A model generated the notes under the pieces. That model searched no databases and had not been told where the DNA came from. It worked only from the letters and a program-made list of their open reading frames with translations. The position numbers and the translations under genes were made by a program. Below, in pieces: positions 1 to 11,796 of a DNA stretch of 64,000 nt. Source of the stretch: Takashimella koratensis (lineage: Eukaryota; Basidiomycota; Tremellomycetes; Trichosporonales; Tetragoniomycetaceae). The stretch covers positions 620,001-684,000 of the forward strand of contig BCKT01000005.1 of the NCBI GenBank assembly GCA_003116875.1. The letters are read 5' to 3'. Positions within the stretch are counted from its first letter, which is position 1; the number at the start of each line of letters is the position of its first letter.

Positions 1-2623
1 ATCGGCATCCTCTGCGCCCTCATGGGAGTCGCTACCGGTGTCGCGATCTGCGGCACGGACCTACGTCCGGGAGTAGCCATGGGCCCCAACCTAGGAGCAC
101 TGGGAGGTACATCTCTCCCTTCTCTACCTGCGGTAAACCTCGACGAACCTGGAGTCGATGGCGGGACACGATCGAACCGAACGGGTGGACCAGCGATGGA
201 AACTAGAGATCGACGAGGTTTCACCGTGAATTTAGGTCGGACTTGAGGGGTGAAGAAACGAGTCGAGAGTTTAGGCTGTTGAGGAAGTGTAAGCTGGAGA
301 TTTTGAAAAGTGGATGAAGAGAGGAACGCATGAAGGGAGGAGGGGGGTGGAGGGAGGGAGAGAGAGAGAGGGAGAGAAGGTGTGTGTGTGTGAAGCGGTG
401 GAAGGGGTGGTGGTGAGGGACGTACGCGGTCTGGAGTGCCAGCAGGGGACGAAGCGACAAGGGCTTGGATTGTCAATGGGACAATGCCTTCCTCGATCTC
501 TTCATCGTCATCTTCCTCCTGCTCTTCGTCATCTGCTTCTTGAACTTGCTCTGCCTCTATCTCTTCCGTCTCCTCGATTTCCTCTACTGGCTCAACCTCT
601 TCTTCCTCAACTTCCTCATCCTGTTCAACGTCTCCGTCCTCTTCGAGCTCTTCCTCTTCATCTTCCTCTTCCTCCTCCCCATCCATCTCCTCCTCCTCTT
701 CCTCCTCCTCCATCTCCTCCTCCTCCATCTCCTCCTCCTCCACATCCTCCTCCACCTCTGCATCACCTCCATCACCTTCCCCATCCTCACCCAATCCATG
801 CGCATACCCAACCTTGTTAACCCAGAATATCAGCATCTTTCTCTCTCTGTTTCCTGATCTGAATCCCTACAAAGCATCTTTTTGTTGAACTTACTACATC
901 GAGTGAGACGTCGGCGTTGAGTGAATCAATCTCCGAGTCGGTAGAAGCCATCGAGATATCTTCTTGACCTGTCTCGTAAACCCATTGGAACTGTTTCGGA
1001 CCTGCGTTGATTTCCTCTTCTTCATCGGCCTCATCCTCATCCTCGTCTTCGTCCTCATCCCCATCTTCATCCTCATCCACATCTTCATACTCCTCCTCGT
1101 CCTCTTCGTCGCTCTCCTCGACCTCCACCCTTACCGGTTCCGGCACGGGTGTCAAACTCTTTCTCCCTCCACTTATTCTCGGACTTGGACTCCTTCGTTT
1201 CACCTCTACCAGTCCTCTCTCAATAGCTCCATCCACGCCTTGGCTTTGCGTGTCGCGCCATGCCTTGCGAGCGGAGCGAAGGAGGACAGCCTTTCTGATC
1301 GAGTCGAGCCCGCCTCGAGGGGAAGAGAGAGCGACTTGCGCCGGGACGCGGATGGGCGTGAATGATCCCGAAGCCGTCGCTGAGACTCGGGAAGGAGTGA
1401 TAGCCGCCGCAGGGGAAGGAACGGGTGTCGGTGTACGTGGGTAAGAGAGCTTCGGTGTGGTGGTAGGTGTGGTGGAAGGTGTAGAGGTACCAGAACGAGG
1501 AGAAGCAGGGATGGCGATAGATGCCTGTGTAACAGGTTTGGGAGTAGAGGTCTTGCTACGACCAAAGTGGAGAAGAGGGAGGACTCGTGTCCGCGCCACA
1601 GCAGAGGTGTTCCTAGGTACCACCTTGCGAGTGGGTTGAGGAGTCATGAATGCGTTGTGGAATATTGGCTACAAGTGTGTCAGCCAGGTCAAGCTCAAGT
1701 ATATGCGCATTTAGTAGTAGTGGCGATAACATACCTTTGCAACTTCAAGGTAAACCTTGTCGCCATCGTTACCCTCGGCAACATGGACGACCTCTCCTTG
1801 TTCCACTTCGTCATTGTCCTCTTCCTCCATGTCGTCTGCCAATTCAATCTCATTTGCGAGGGATGATTTGGCGGGCGTCTTTGCAGGTGAGAGGGGCACG
1901 AACTGTTGTCCGACAGGTACGATCGAGAACCTATGTGAGTTACGCCTGCTGTGACCCCCTTTCGTCGGTGTCGCTGCACCCTTGGGGAAAGAAGGGACCG
2001 TTCCCGTTCGGGAGACGATAGGAGAGAGAATAGATGACTCAGGGAGTGAAGAAGTACCATATTCGAAACGGAATCGACGTTTGTGGATGTAGATGTTGTC
2101 ACGGTCGAGAAGAGGGACAATCACGGGTTGACCATGAGAGGGCTTGTAGCGCCGAGGTTGAGAGTCGAGGGACGAGGAGATGGAGAGACCGTTGAGACCG
2201 GTGATGATCATATTGGCCTAGAGAGGGTCAGACCATCCAGGCAGATGTGGTGATGGGAAAGGACGAGGTAGAATTGTGTAAAGCGGGAAGCGGCACTCAC
2301 GTTGCCTGATACTAGGTCAAACTTGATCTCAGCATGCCGAGATGAGATGTCGGGAAGGTAGATTCGGACCTATCCCACGAAGTAGGCCATATCAGCATCC
2401 ACCATGCCCAGCTCGAGAGATCCCCCAGGTGAGAGGCTTGACCACCAATCTGCAGACTTGGCCCACTCACATCGTTGATCTTATCGTCCCGACCAAAAGT
2501 CAAGCTCTCCGAATCGATAGGACAAGAGCCACGGATCTCGCCGGTTTTACGGTCAAGGTGGTGAAGAACGCCCAGGACGCCCGGACGGAGCTCGACCTCG
2601 GGAGAAGTTTCTCTCGAGACCAT
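1..2623 (-). CDS. FHA-domain nuclear protein with long acidic tract (C-terminus beyond window)
   Basis: Proposed exons are 2471-2623, 2301-2369, 1735-2217, 895-1668 and 1-812; phases agree at every join. The first three exons build a forkhead-associated (FHA) phosphothreonine-binding fold: a GRD strand near residue 45, the SSRHAEI core near residue 60, then the GLNG turn and a final strand ending RFRFEY. After this come basic TP/SP-rich low-complexity sequence, a run of about 100 mostly Glu/Asp residues across the exon 4/5 junction, and more basic Ser/Pro-rich sequence to position 1 with no stop. An extra intron may lie in the CT-rich stretch around 280-430. FHA plus S/TP-rich and acidic tails is typical of chromatin or cell-cycle scaffolds such as the Ki-67-like group, but no orthologue is assigned. 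The FHA call is firm; the cellular role is inference. Confidence 0.72.
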
Positions 2624-2806
2624 GGTGGTATGGTGGACGAGAGGATGGGCCGGACGAGAGTTGACTAGGGGTTGGTTGGTGAGTGAGGTCGGTCGTTATT
2701 CGTGGGATGAAAGCAGAGTTCGACAAGTCGCCGTCGTCAGTGTCGCTCGCTCGCTTGGTCGCTGGCCTTGTCGTTGGGATGTTTGTGGTTGAATCAACGT
2801 AGAGTC

Positions 2807-2830
2807 GATGGATGGATGGATGGATGGATG
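2807..2830. repeat. (GATG)6 microsatellite
   Basis: Six perfect tandem copies of GATG about 180 bp upstream of the FHA gene start, in its presumed promoter. Confidence 0.9.
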
Positions 2831-4666
2831 ATTGATCTGATTTTAGATTCCAATCGGTTGTTTGTTTTGTTTACTCGGACCGCAAGGGAGATTGTAAAAT
2901 CAGGCGCGGGTTTGCTTCCGTCGGTCAGTCTAGGGCAAGACTGATAAGCCACAGAGCACTTCTAATACGTGGCGTGGAAATCGCCCGGGGTGAGTGTGGC
3001 AAATAGGGGGGGAGAGGGCCAAAGTGCCGACGGCATCCTTGGATCAATCAATCAATCTGTGAGTGTTTGAGTGTTTGGATACACAGACGGTGTGTGTATC
3101 TATCTGCCTTGGATATTTGGAATAACAAGCGAATGAGCAATGAAAGGATTGTCCTCTTATTCGTGATCGTGACCCGTCCGCATCTTGACGACGAAACCAA
3201 CCCTCGCTTAGACCTGAACTTCGGGAGCTATCTCGCTCCACTTTGGCCAGTGACAAAGTGGCTAATGAGTGAAAGGTGATTCAAAGGCAGGGCAAAGATC
3301 GGACATCGCCGAGGGCAAGTGGGGAGACACAGTGTGGAGACAAGGGGGCAAGGGGACGGTGTTCCTTCCCCGTCCCAGAGAGATCTGGGGCAGAGGAAAG
3401 AGTCATGACAACTGGCGTGTGAGTGGACAAAGGCATTCCGTTGGTTGTCAGAGCGAGTTGAATGAATGTTAAATAGACAGGGTTTATACTTGGCAAACAA
3501 GGAATGATCGTCGGTAAAGTGAGCAATATCCCATCACACCATCACCCTCCCCTTCCTCCTCATTACTCATCACTCCAACACACCAGTCCCATTGCTCTGC
3601 TCTTGCGCCTGTATCATGTGCAACCGGGGAAAGAGATTCCGCTCCTCGTGCGTTCTTTGAGAGAGTGCGTGTCTCTCGTCTCATCAGTGCGTGTTCAAGG
3701 GGAAATTACATGATGTTGGAAAAAGTGTCACAAAGGCACGCGACGCTTCTTCTCAATCTCGCTCGCACTTGAGCACTTGGTCTAGACGCCCGAGAGGAGA
3801 GGTCAGTGGGATAGATACGACTGGTACCGAAGTAGAGCGGGCAAGGGGTCTCAGGACCCGTGCATGTTTTGCTTCGGGCGTGTTTCTAATATCGGTTGAG
3901 TGATCAGATGATACGATCTCTGTGTGGTGGTGTGATGCGGCGCTTGCCCCTCGCAGCAGGGGTGCCCTCGCTCGGTCGATAGGAGGCATTTCTCGGACGA
4001 TAGTCGGCGTGCGGCAAGTGAGGCTAGGGCAGGGGTCCCAAAGGCATGTGGTGAGGGGTGAGGGGTAGGGGCAGGAGGAGGGGTAGGGGTGAAAGGTCTA
4101 GTGAAGAAAATGATGAAAGGGGGGGTTGAGAGGGGAGGTCCTGAGGCGGGAGCAGAAACCAAGGCGGTTGTAGTTGTGATGGGTGATGGTTGATACAGTG
4201 GCGAGATCCGATCGGGATCACGGAGGACCGAGGGGGAGGGTGCAAGCTAAAACTTTGTGTGTGGAGTAATGGTCTCTGACGTGTGTGGAGTGCAGAGAGT
4301 GATCCGAGGTCAGAGTGAGATGACAACACCTTCAAACCCCGGGATCTTTCCATCTTCACTCTCAATCTCATCAGTCCAGACCTCTTTCAATCACCGACCA
4401 GTGACTACCCACCTTCCTCCTCTTCCCTTCCCCTCTCTCCTCGCCCGCCCCCTTCCTCCCCTTCTTCCCCTCGTTTATGTTCTCTGACACTTGCTCTTCT
4501 TCAACTCCTACTTCAACTCACCCAATGTTCGCTCGTCTCATCGCCATTCCCTCCATCGCCTCTTCCCGTCCTCATTGACATTCCCCAACCACCACAACGA
4601 CCGATCTGTCCGTTGAGAAGCAGGGACATAACTTCCATCGCACATTCCTCATCTCTCCCTCTCTCT

Positions 4667-4683
4667 CCCCCCCCCCCCCCCCC
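4667..4683 (+). repeat. C17 homopolymer
   Basis: Seventeen consecutive C on the plus strand inside the CT-rich leader region upstream of the GATA gene. Confidence 0.95.
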
Positions 4684-6651
4684 TCCTCTTTTTCTTTCCC
4701 CCGACCTATCTCTCTCCCACACACCACCTTCTAGCCGCAACCTCGCTCTCGCCAACACACATTCCTGCTTCTTCTGATTCCTGCACAAATCTCCTCCCTA
4801 CCAAGACCCACCAAGATCCCACCATTCACCCTTCTCGCCCCTTTTATTTCCACTCCCCCGTCCCTCACCCGCGATTCTCCCCTACACACCATCCCCACGA
4901 GTCATCGGGATAAACAAATCCTACCTACCTACCTACCTTCCCGACCGTTGCTCCTTTTCTCGTCATCCTTCAATCCATTTCAACCGTGCCCCATCTCATC
5001 CCCCATCGCATCGCCATCAACCCCTCATCCACCACCTATCTCGTCATCCATCCTCGTAAGTCACTTCACCTCCCTACCTCTATTCCAACAGCTGCTCACC
5101 TCGCTCACACCTCTATCCCAGTCCTCCGGACTCACCCGACTTTCCCGATCCCGCTCTTCGGCATTCAGTCTCCTCTCACCGCACATCCTTGCCGCCCCCT
5201 CCGCGCAGCCGATTACATTCAGCCCCCGATCCCATATCCTCCCGACCCTTCAAAAGAGCCCAAACTTTCCACCTCCCCACCTCGTTCTCGTTCAACCCCC
5301 GCGACCCAACTCTCCTCACCTCTCCCTCTCCTCTCGCCCTTTTCCTTTGACCATCACTTTCGCACACTCACCCGCCTCGTACAGTGGGTAAGTTCCAGTC
5401 CGCCTCCTTCCTTTCACATTTTTTTCGGCTTATTTCCAATCCACCACATCCTCTGTCATCTCTCTTTCACCCTATCCTCTCCTCCTCTACCTACCTGCCC
5501 ATCTGCATGATCCGAGCGAGCACCCGGCGCCATCGCGACACTTGTCACGAGAGATCTCCCCCAAGCTCCGACCGCTTGGCCTATCTCCCTCTCTACCTCT
5601 TCATCAAGCTCCGACCGCTCGTCCCCACCTCCTCTGCTCTTACCCTTTTACCACCCCATTACTGCGCAAAAACAAGCCGGCGGCAAGTTCTCGGCGTGAC
5701 AGCGTGACAAACTCCGCTGCGCAGTCGGATCGAGTCCAGCCCCTCCTCCGACTTCTCGCCATCACCTCCTATTCCCTCTCCGCTCCTCAAAGCGCCGGTA
5801 AATGGCGGATCCCACGGCCGTGTGGCCGTATTGAATGGAGTGTCTTCCCCCATCCCACCCCCCTCCGCCCAACCCATCCGGGCAAGCGGAGTATACTTCA
5901 CCCCGCCTTATCAGTGCTCTTTTCGTCCCGGCCCACACGGCAGGCGGGAGAGCCAAACGCTTGAGTCTATGTGGGACTTGTTTCGGAGTTGTGTTTGAAG
6001 ATGGCTAGCTGTTGTCGGGGCTTGCCAGGAGGCCGTCGACCGCTGGTGACTCTCAAGCTCCGCGGGGATGGGCAGAGACTGTTGTCAATCTGGGCTGTAC
6101 GTCGGGGATTGAGAGAGGACAGGTGTGAGAAAGTGCTCGAGTCGTTCAAACCCAGTCTCGATCGAGTCTAACCCTCATAACGCAGACCTTTCGAGACCCC
6201 CTTCCCCATCCAAGCCGATACGCGGATCTCACCGACACCGTCAACCGTCAACCGCGTACGTCTTCCCTCTACTTAGCCGTGGGTCTTCGTCTCACTCTCA
6301 CCGCCGCCCACCGCTCGTAGTACACCGCTTGCTCATTCTCTCCTCCGTTCGCACCTCTGTCTTCTATATAACTGCAGTTGGCCGGTCGACCCCGTACCGC
6401 CCTTTGCCCAAGCTTCAAGAACCGCAGGGAGCTGTGCAAGTGGGATTTCCACAAGTTAATTCCCAGACTATCTGTGCTCTGTCGCTGTCACCCTTTCAGA
6501 GCTTGGGTTTGAGGCAGGCCTCGAGAGTCGTAAGTATATACTTGATGGTCGTCACCCCCCTTTCCCTCTCTGCTCAGCGCTCAGCTTCAACTTTATCTTT
6601 CCCCCCAAACTGACACACTACGCTGCAACCATCGGTAGAGGTTTAGCTTGA

Positions 6652-6954
<303 letters not shown>

Positions 6955-7056
6955 TTCCCAAACCGTCACTTCCATCCTCTCCCCCTTCCCTATTACTCAA
7001 TCCTCTCCCACACCCGTCGATGTTTACCTCAATCGCTGACACCATATCTACAGACG

Positions 7057-8929
7057 ATGACCCCCGGCAACAGAATCTTTGGCAAGACTCCGGCGACCGT
7101 GTCCGCCACGGTGGTCCACGCATCGATCGTCACAAGCACCCTGCCCTCAACCAAGACGAAGAAGTCGAGGATCAAGGCCAAGGACCGTCGAGTCCGACCG
7201 GGCAACTGTGCCAACTGTCGATGCAGCGAGGTGAGTCCTGCCTCCCCCGGGAGTCAAGGTAGTTTACCCATTTTGTGCCACATTAGCTGACTATTTCTCA
7301 GAAAGAAACCAAATTGTGGCGCTGCAACGTCCTCGACCCGCACAGTGGCATGCTCTGCAATGCCTGTGGGCTCTGGGTAAGTGGGACCGGTCCATTTTCT
7401 CCCCGCGAGAACGTTATCTCCTTCATTTGCCGAACGCCTTCTGGCGACGGCTTCGTCACTTTACCAGCCCCTTCTCATCCCACTGCACATTACATCCCGC
7501 TGCGGTGCTATCTCCATAGTTCACCTCCCCGAGACCCCAGACTCCACTCGAGCGAGAGGGGTTGAAAGGATCCTCTCGCCTGTTACCTGACACGGTCGCG
7601 TTCCGCTCGCTGTGACGCTAACAATCACTCCACCCTTTGTCGTCTCCCTTCACTCTCACCCTGACACCTCCGTCCGTAGGCCAAGGAGAAAGGGGAGCAA
7701 CGACCCGCGAGGATCTACGCCCCGTGTCGACTTGTGCACAACCACGCGCACGCGGGATCCGGCGGGGGCGGGTCGAGCCCTCCTTCGTCCCCTGGAGCGG
7801 CGACGCCTGCGGCTACTCTGTCGCCTTCGCCCTTCATTCCCCGTGATGACCGTGATCTTGACCCTGAGCAAGCGCACGAGCACAAGCGCGCGGTCATAAA
7901 GCCAGAGGAACACGTCAGTCACCTGGGTCTGATACTCGACATCTCCCCAGGCGTCGCTACACCCCCTGCCAATCTCGCCCCTCTTTCGCCGTCAAGCCCC
8001 GTGATGTTCTCAGACGACGACGCCGCCAACGTCCTCATGGGGATCAAAAGGTCCGGCAGCGATTCTGAGAAGGTATGTCAACCGCCTGTCTTCCCTCCTC
8101 TCCAGTCTCTTCCTACTTCCTCGCAGCTCCATTCATGACCAGCGCTCATCACACTGACCTGACCTAGATGGACGTTGACCCGGCCTCCTCTCCTCGTTCA
8201 AGCGACGGCTGGCCCTCACCAACTTTCAAGCCCACGTACCTCCCCGTCATGCCTGTCTCCAAGTCCCGGGCCATGGGCACCTTCGACGCTGTCTTGGAAG
8301 GCCGCTACGTGCCCTCCTGGCTCTCTCCTTCTGTTCCACGCAAAGTCCGACCTGCGTTACCCTACCCACCTCGAGTCCCCAGTCTACCTTCGATGCCAGT
8401 CAGACCTGCCAAACGCATCGACCCGCTCCCTCTTCCCCTCCCGCGTCCCCTCCCTGCCGAGTTGAGGATCATCACGATCCCTACCAAACCCGCCATCTCC
8501 CCTTCCCGGGCATTCTCCCTCCCCCGATCTCCTCGAGGAAGGTACGGATCCAAGCGCGCCTTGCCGCTCCCTCCTCTCGCAGACGTCGTCTCCTCCGGTG
8601 CCAGATCTCCGGCGTCCTCATGGTGCTCACTTACTCTCCCCCCGCTGCGCGGGGATTCGGTCGGGCCCAGCATCTCATCCGCTGCCTCGGCATCTTCAAG
8701 CTCCGATACCGAGCCACGCAGCATCATTCAGACACCCGCAGCGAGTCACGCGTCGTTCGGATCACCCTCGATCCTGAACGACTTGCTCAATTTGTGCACT
8801 GGGGATGGAGAAGCAGAGGCGGACGCGGACATCGAGGACGCAGGGAAGAGCGAGGAAGAGGACGTCAGGGAGAGAAGAGAGAGGAGTTGCAGGTCTCGAA
8901 CCGCAAAGCGACACGCGTACATGACTTGA
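7057..8929 (+). CDS. GATA-type zinc-finger transcription factor
   Basis: Exons 7057-7230, 7302-7376, 7680-8072 and 8168-8929 give 467 aa. Residues 51-83 form one GATA-like finger: CANC, the LWR core, then LCNACGLW, followed by a basic segment ending PARIY. The remainder is Ser/Pro-rich low-complexity sequence with an acidic stretch near the C-terminus, as usual for fungal GATA activators or repressors that bind GATA motifs in the nucleus. The finger is split by an intron, and 22 residues separate the two CxxC pairs instead of the usual 17-20, with two extra Cys in the loop. The start is uncertain: the ATG at 7057 follows an acceptor-like CTACAG, so an upstream exon is possible. Intron 2 is long (303 nt). 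Subfamily (nitrogen, iron, light) cannot be told from this sequence. Confidence 0.8.
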
Positions 8930-9462
8930 TACGTGAATTTCAGGCCCCGTCCAAGCTTTCGTCTCCGACTGGCGAGACAGATCATCCCCGACCATTCAAC
9001 TTGTGCCAATAATTCTAACCTGGAGTTTGATTCAGACCTCGCGACTGGGTGCTGTACGATACCGACGTTTTTTTTTTCTTTTTTTTTTGCGTTTCGACAC
9101 GCTTGGCCACACATCTTGCGCCCTTTTCTTGCGCGTAAATCTTGATACCGACCTACCTCCACAAATCAATCGAGCGTTTCTGAACAGACCCTCTTGTTAA
9201 CGATCTGTCATCGTGTACTTTGCGTCCACGTCGATTTTCACACGTTGGCGCCTGTTTGCCGTGATTGCTCTCCTCGTGACGATGGGCCGCTTCAACTCGA
9301 TCTCGGTGGTTCTGCATCAACTTCCAGTCCGCATCGCGCTGGACGCTGGGTCCAACCCCAGCTTTTTCTGTTTTCTTATGCCGTATTGTTTTCTCTCGGT
9401 TTCTACTTTCTTGTTTCTCCTCCCTCCTGGTTCATCATCTCCTAGCGACTCGGTCGACCTCG

Positions 9463-9494
<32 letters not shown>
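9463..9494 (+). repeat. C32 homopolymer
   Basis: Thirty-two consecutive C on the plus strand downstream of the GATA gene stop. It has the same strand and base as the other C tracts in the window. Confidence 0.95.
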
Positions 9495-9600
9495 TTTCTC
9501 CTCAATAGTCGCCTGTTTATCACTGTAACCTCTTGTCTAGTAGTGTACATGTCCCATCCTCATCAGAGCCAAGTTCTCCCATTCTGACGTTTTATAGTCT

Positions 9601-9807
9601 TCAATCCGATACCTCGATTCTGTGAATCTGCATCTCGTACTTGATCTTGGGCTCATCCTTCTCCTCCTTTCCCACCCAATTTCCTTTTTCTTTTTTTCTT
9701 TTTCTTTTTTCTTTTTTCTTTTTCTTCTCATTCTGACAGGCTTGACAATGATCCTTACCTCCACCGTAATCCGTACTAATCCGTACTTTACAACTTGAGC
9801 ATGTCAT
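9601..9807 (-). CDS. possible 68-aa Cys-pair (zinc-ribbon-like) microprotein
   Basis: A short open frame begins at an ATG at 9807. It has two CxxC pairs (Cys 3/6 and 21/24) separated by 14 residues, followed by a very Lys/Glu-rich tail encoded by A/T-rich simple sequence. The spacing would suit a small zinc ribbon. There is no homology I recognise, no visible introns, and the Lys-rich part could simply be a translated purine tract. A tandem 11-nt near-duplication lies inside the Cys-pair region. It could equally be 3' flank of BUD32 or the GATA gene. Confidence 0.25.
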   Translation of the reverse strand: MTCSSCKVRISTDYGGGKDHCQACQNEKKKKKEKRKRKKEKGNWVGKEEKDEPKIKYEMQIHRIEVSD

Positions 9808-10010
9808 GTTTTGTCGATTTGAGCTTTTCAGTTGCAGTCAGTTCCGACCCCGAGTCTGACGTTGACTCGTAGCCCTCGGCCATCAGTAGGCATAAATCAA
9901 GAGCTTGGCAGGTTGTTGAAGCCTAATCAAGACCTCTGGTAAGTGGCTGACAACCCTGCATATCCGACAAGCTTGGATCCAAGAGGGAGAGAGAGAGCAC
10001 AAATCAAGGC

Positions 10011-11581
10011 TTAGCCCGTCATATCGCGTTTCCGCCCTCGTAACCGCACTAAAGATCGCCCGAAACACATCCAAGTTGGAAATAGAGGTCAGCTCGATCT
10101 CTTTCCACCCCCTCGCGTTTCCCGACCCCAAGATCGTACTCACCTTCCTTGAGTTTGATCTCGATCGGCTTCCACTTCTTCTCCCCCAGCCCGATAGCGT
10201 ACGCCTCGAGTACCTAAACAAAACCATCAGCTCAAAAAGCTCGCCTCGACGACGTTCAAACCAAACCAAGGAGATCAACGAAGGAAAGACGATAGAATTA
10301 CGGACCGGGACGTACCCCAGCATACAACCCTTCCGAGGACGGATGAGTCGATGCGAATGCCCTTTCGAGGACGTATAGATCCACCGCGTAGTTTTCTGGC
10401 ATCGATCCGACCGACGAGAGCCCAAAGTCAATCAATACCTGCGCAGGGAAAGGCTCGTCAATACTATTTCTTACACGAAATCACAACACCCTTAGAAAGA
10501 CAAGGTGTAGTCACAGCCCGCTGCCCAAGCCTTCCAGCTCTCCGCTTCCAGCCCCGTGACCCAGGCCACTAGGAGGACGGGTTGGAAGTACTCATAAGCA
10601 CTGTAGATCACTCACCACCTCGTAAGCCTCTTTCAAACCGGGTGTCAATCGAATCATCATATTCGACGTTGTCAAATCTCCATGAATGATAGTGATCGCG
10701 TGCATCTTCGCCAACGCTCGCCCTATCGACGCCATGAGATGTTCTGCGGGGATATTCATATATATACCCTGGTCAGCTCTATTGCCATACGCATGAAGGG
10801 GTCTTGTCTCTGAGTTTTCGTTTCCTCACGTACCTGGTGTCACGCCGAGGTGTTTGAGAGCCTCCATGCCTTCGCTCCCAGATGCTACATCGTCCCAGGC
10901 AGCTTTGCTTGCCTCGCTTGACACACTCGCCTGCCCTGCTCCACTCCCACCCTTATCCCCATTTCCACCCATACCAGCCTCGGAATCCATCTCCACCTCC
11001 TCCCCTTCTTCTACCTCGACCTCCCCCTCCGCTCCTCCACCCAAGACCTCCCGTACGCTCCACCCTTCCACCTTCTCCATCCCCAGCACCCCGGCAACCT
11101 CGTCGACCCATGCAAGGCGGGGGACGACGACTCCTCCGCGAGCGCAACGGGCCAGTGCGCGGGCTTCGAATTGGAGTCGGGTCCGCGTGAGAGAAGCGTC
11201 CAGGGAAGGGTGGCGGTAGGTCTTGGGGAAGCGATGCTTAAGGATCACCGAGGAGGAGGTGGATGAGGTGGATGAGGAGGAAGGGATAGAAGGGGTGGAA
11301 GGTGTGGATGGAGGTGGGTAAATCGATGGAGTAGATATGAGGCAGGGGAGTGTATACACGCGCTACAAAAGGTCGTTGGGTCAGTGTAAGCAAAGGCAAG
11401 GGCAGAGCAAAGACAACAGTCGAGTAACGAGAACACGATAACATTGCCTAGACTTGTAACAAGTGCGACGCCTTGAAGTAAGGGAGACACAACTCACAGC
11501 TTCGGCACCTTGCTTGACGATCGACCCTTGTGCGACGAGCCGCAGCGACGGGGAGACGTATGTGGGCTCAGCAGTGGCCAT
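10011..11581 (-). CDS. BUD32: EKC/KEOPS complex kinase/ATPase Bud32
   Basis: Six exons (11498-11581, 10834-11362, 10616-10743, 10316-10438, 10144-10213, 10048-10011) give 323 aa. Bud32 is the small atypical kinase of the KEOPS complex needed for tRNA t6A modification and telomere maintenance. Visible hallmarks: the N-lobe [10 protein letters not shown] (residues 19-28), the catalytic loop IHGDLTTSN with Asp227, the DFG Asp251, and the family-specific basic C-terminus RLRGRKR ending three residues before the stop. That last exon is only 38 nt and its phase-1 join restores the diagnostic tail. An acidic, Gly/Ser-rich insertion of about 50 residues follows the EGWSVREVL segment, making the protein longer than the usual 225-260 aa. 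It is divergent from the MCTS1 homologue. Confidence 0.93.
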
Positions 11582-11796
11582 GGCGAGGTATATTGATGTT
11601 GATGAGAGATGCGAGCGGAAGAGAGAGAGAGAGAGTAGCCAGAACAGAAAGCAGATACAGTAGGCAGGAAAAAGATTGGATCATGACACTAGGGGAAACG
11701 CGGAGATTGAGGCATGTCCGTGCAGTGGAGATTTTCTCAGTCTCGACGTTGTTCGATGGTCTCTCCTCTGCACCACACCATCCACCACCCCTAGCC
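11582..11796. promoter_or_regulatory. shared divergent promoter BUD32 / MCTS1 homologue
   Basis: Only 215 bp separate the two start codons, so the promoters must overlap. It contains short AG-rich tracts (around 11616-11633). No TATA element is evident. Confidence 0.6.

Larger units (their letters stand above)
8930..10010. other. intergenic region between convergent GATA and BUD32 genes
   Basis: AT-richer 3' flanks with T-runs near 9067-9090, a C32 homopolymer at 9463-9494 and one small Cys-pair ORF (9601-9807) listed separately. Nothing else is supported. Confidence 0.5.

Noticed and set aside
314..857. Leu/Pro- or Ser-rich plus-strand frames
   Set aside because: Antisense to the acidic Glu/Asp run of the FHA gene (GAG/GAA codons read backwards).
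5971..6171. Small ORF in the GATA leader (MGLVSELCL start)
   Set aside because: No motif, no intron support and an Arg/Leu-rich composition expected of random GC-rich sequence; at most a uORF.
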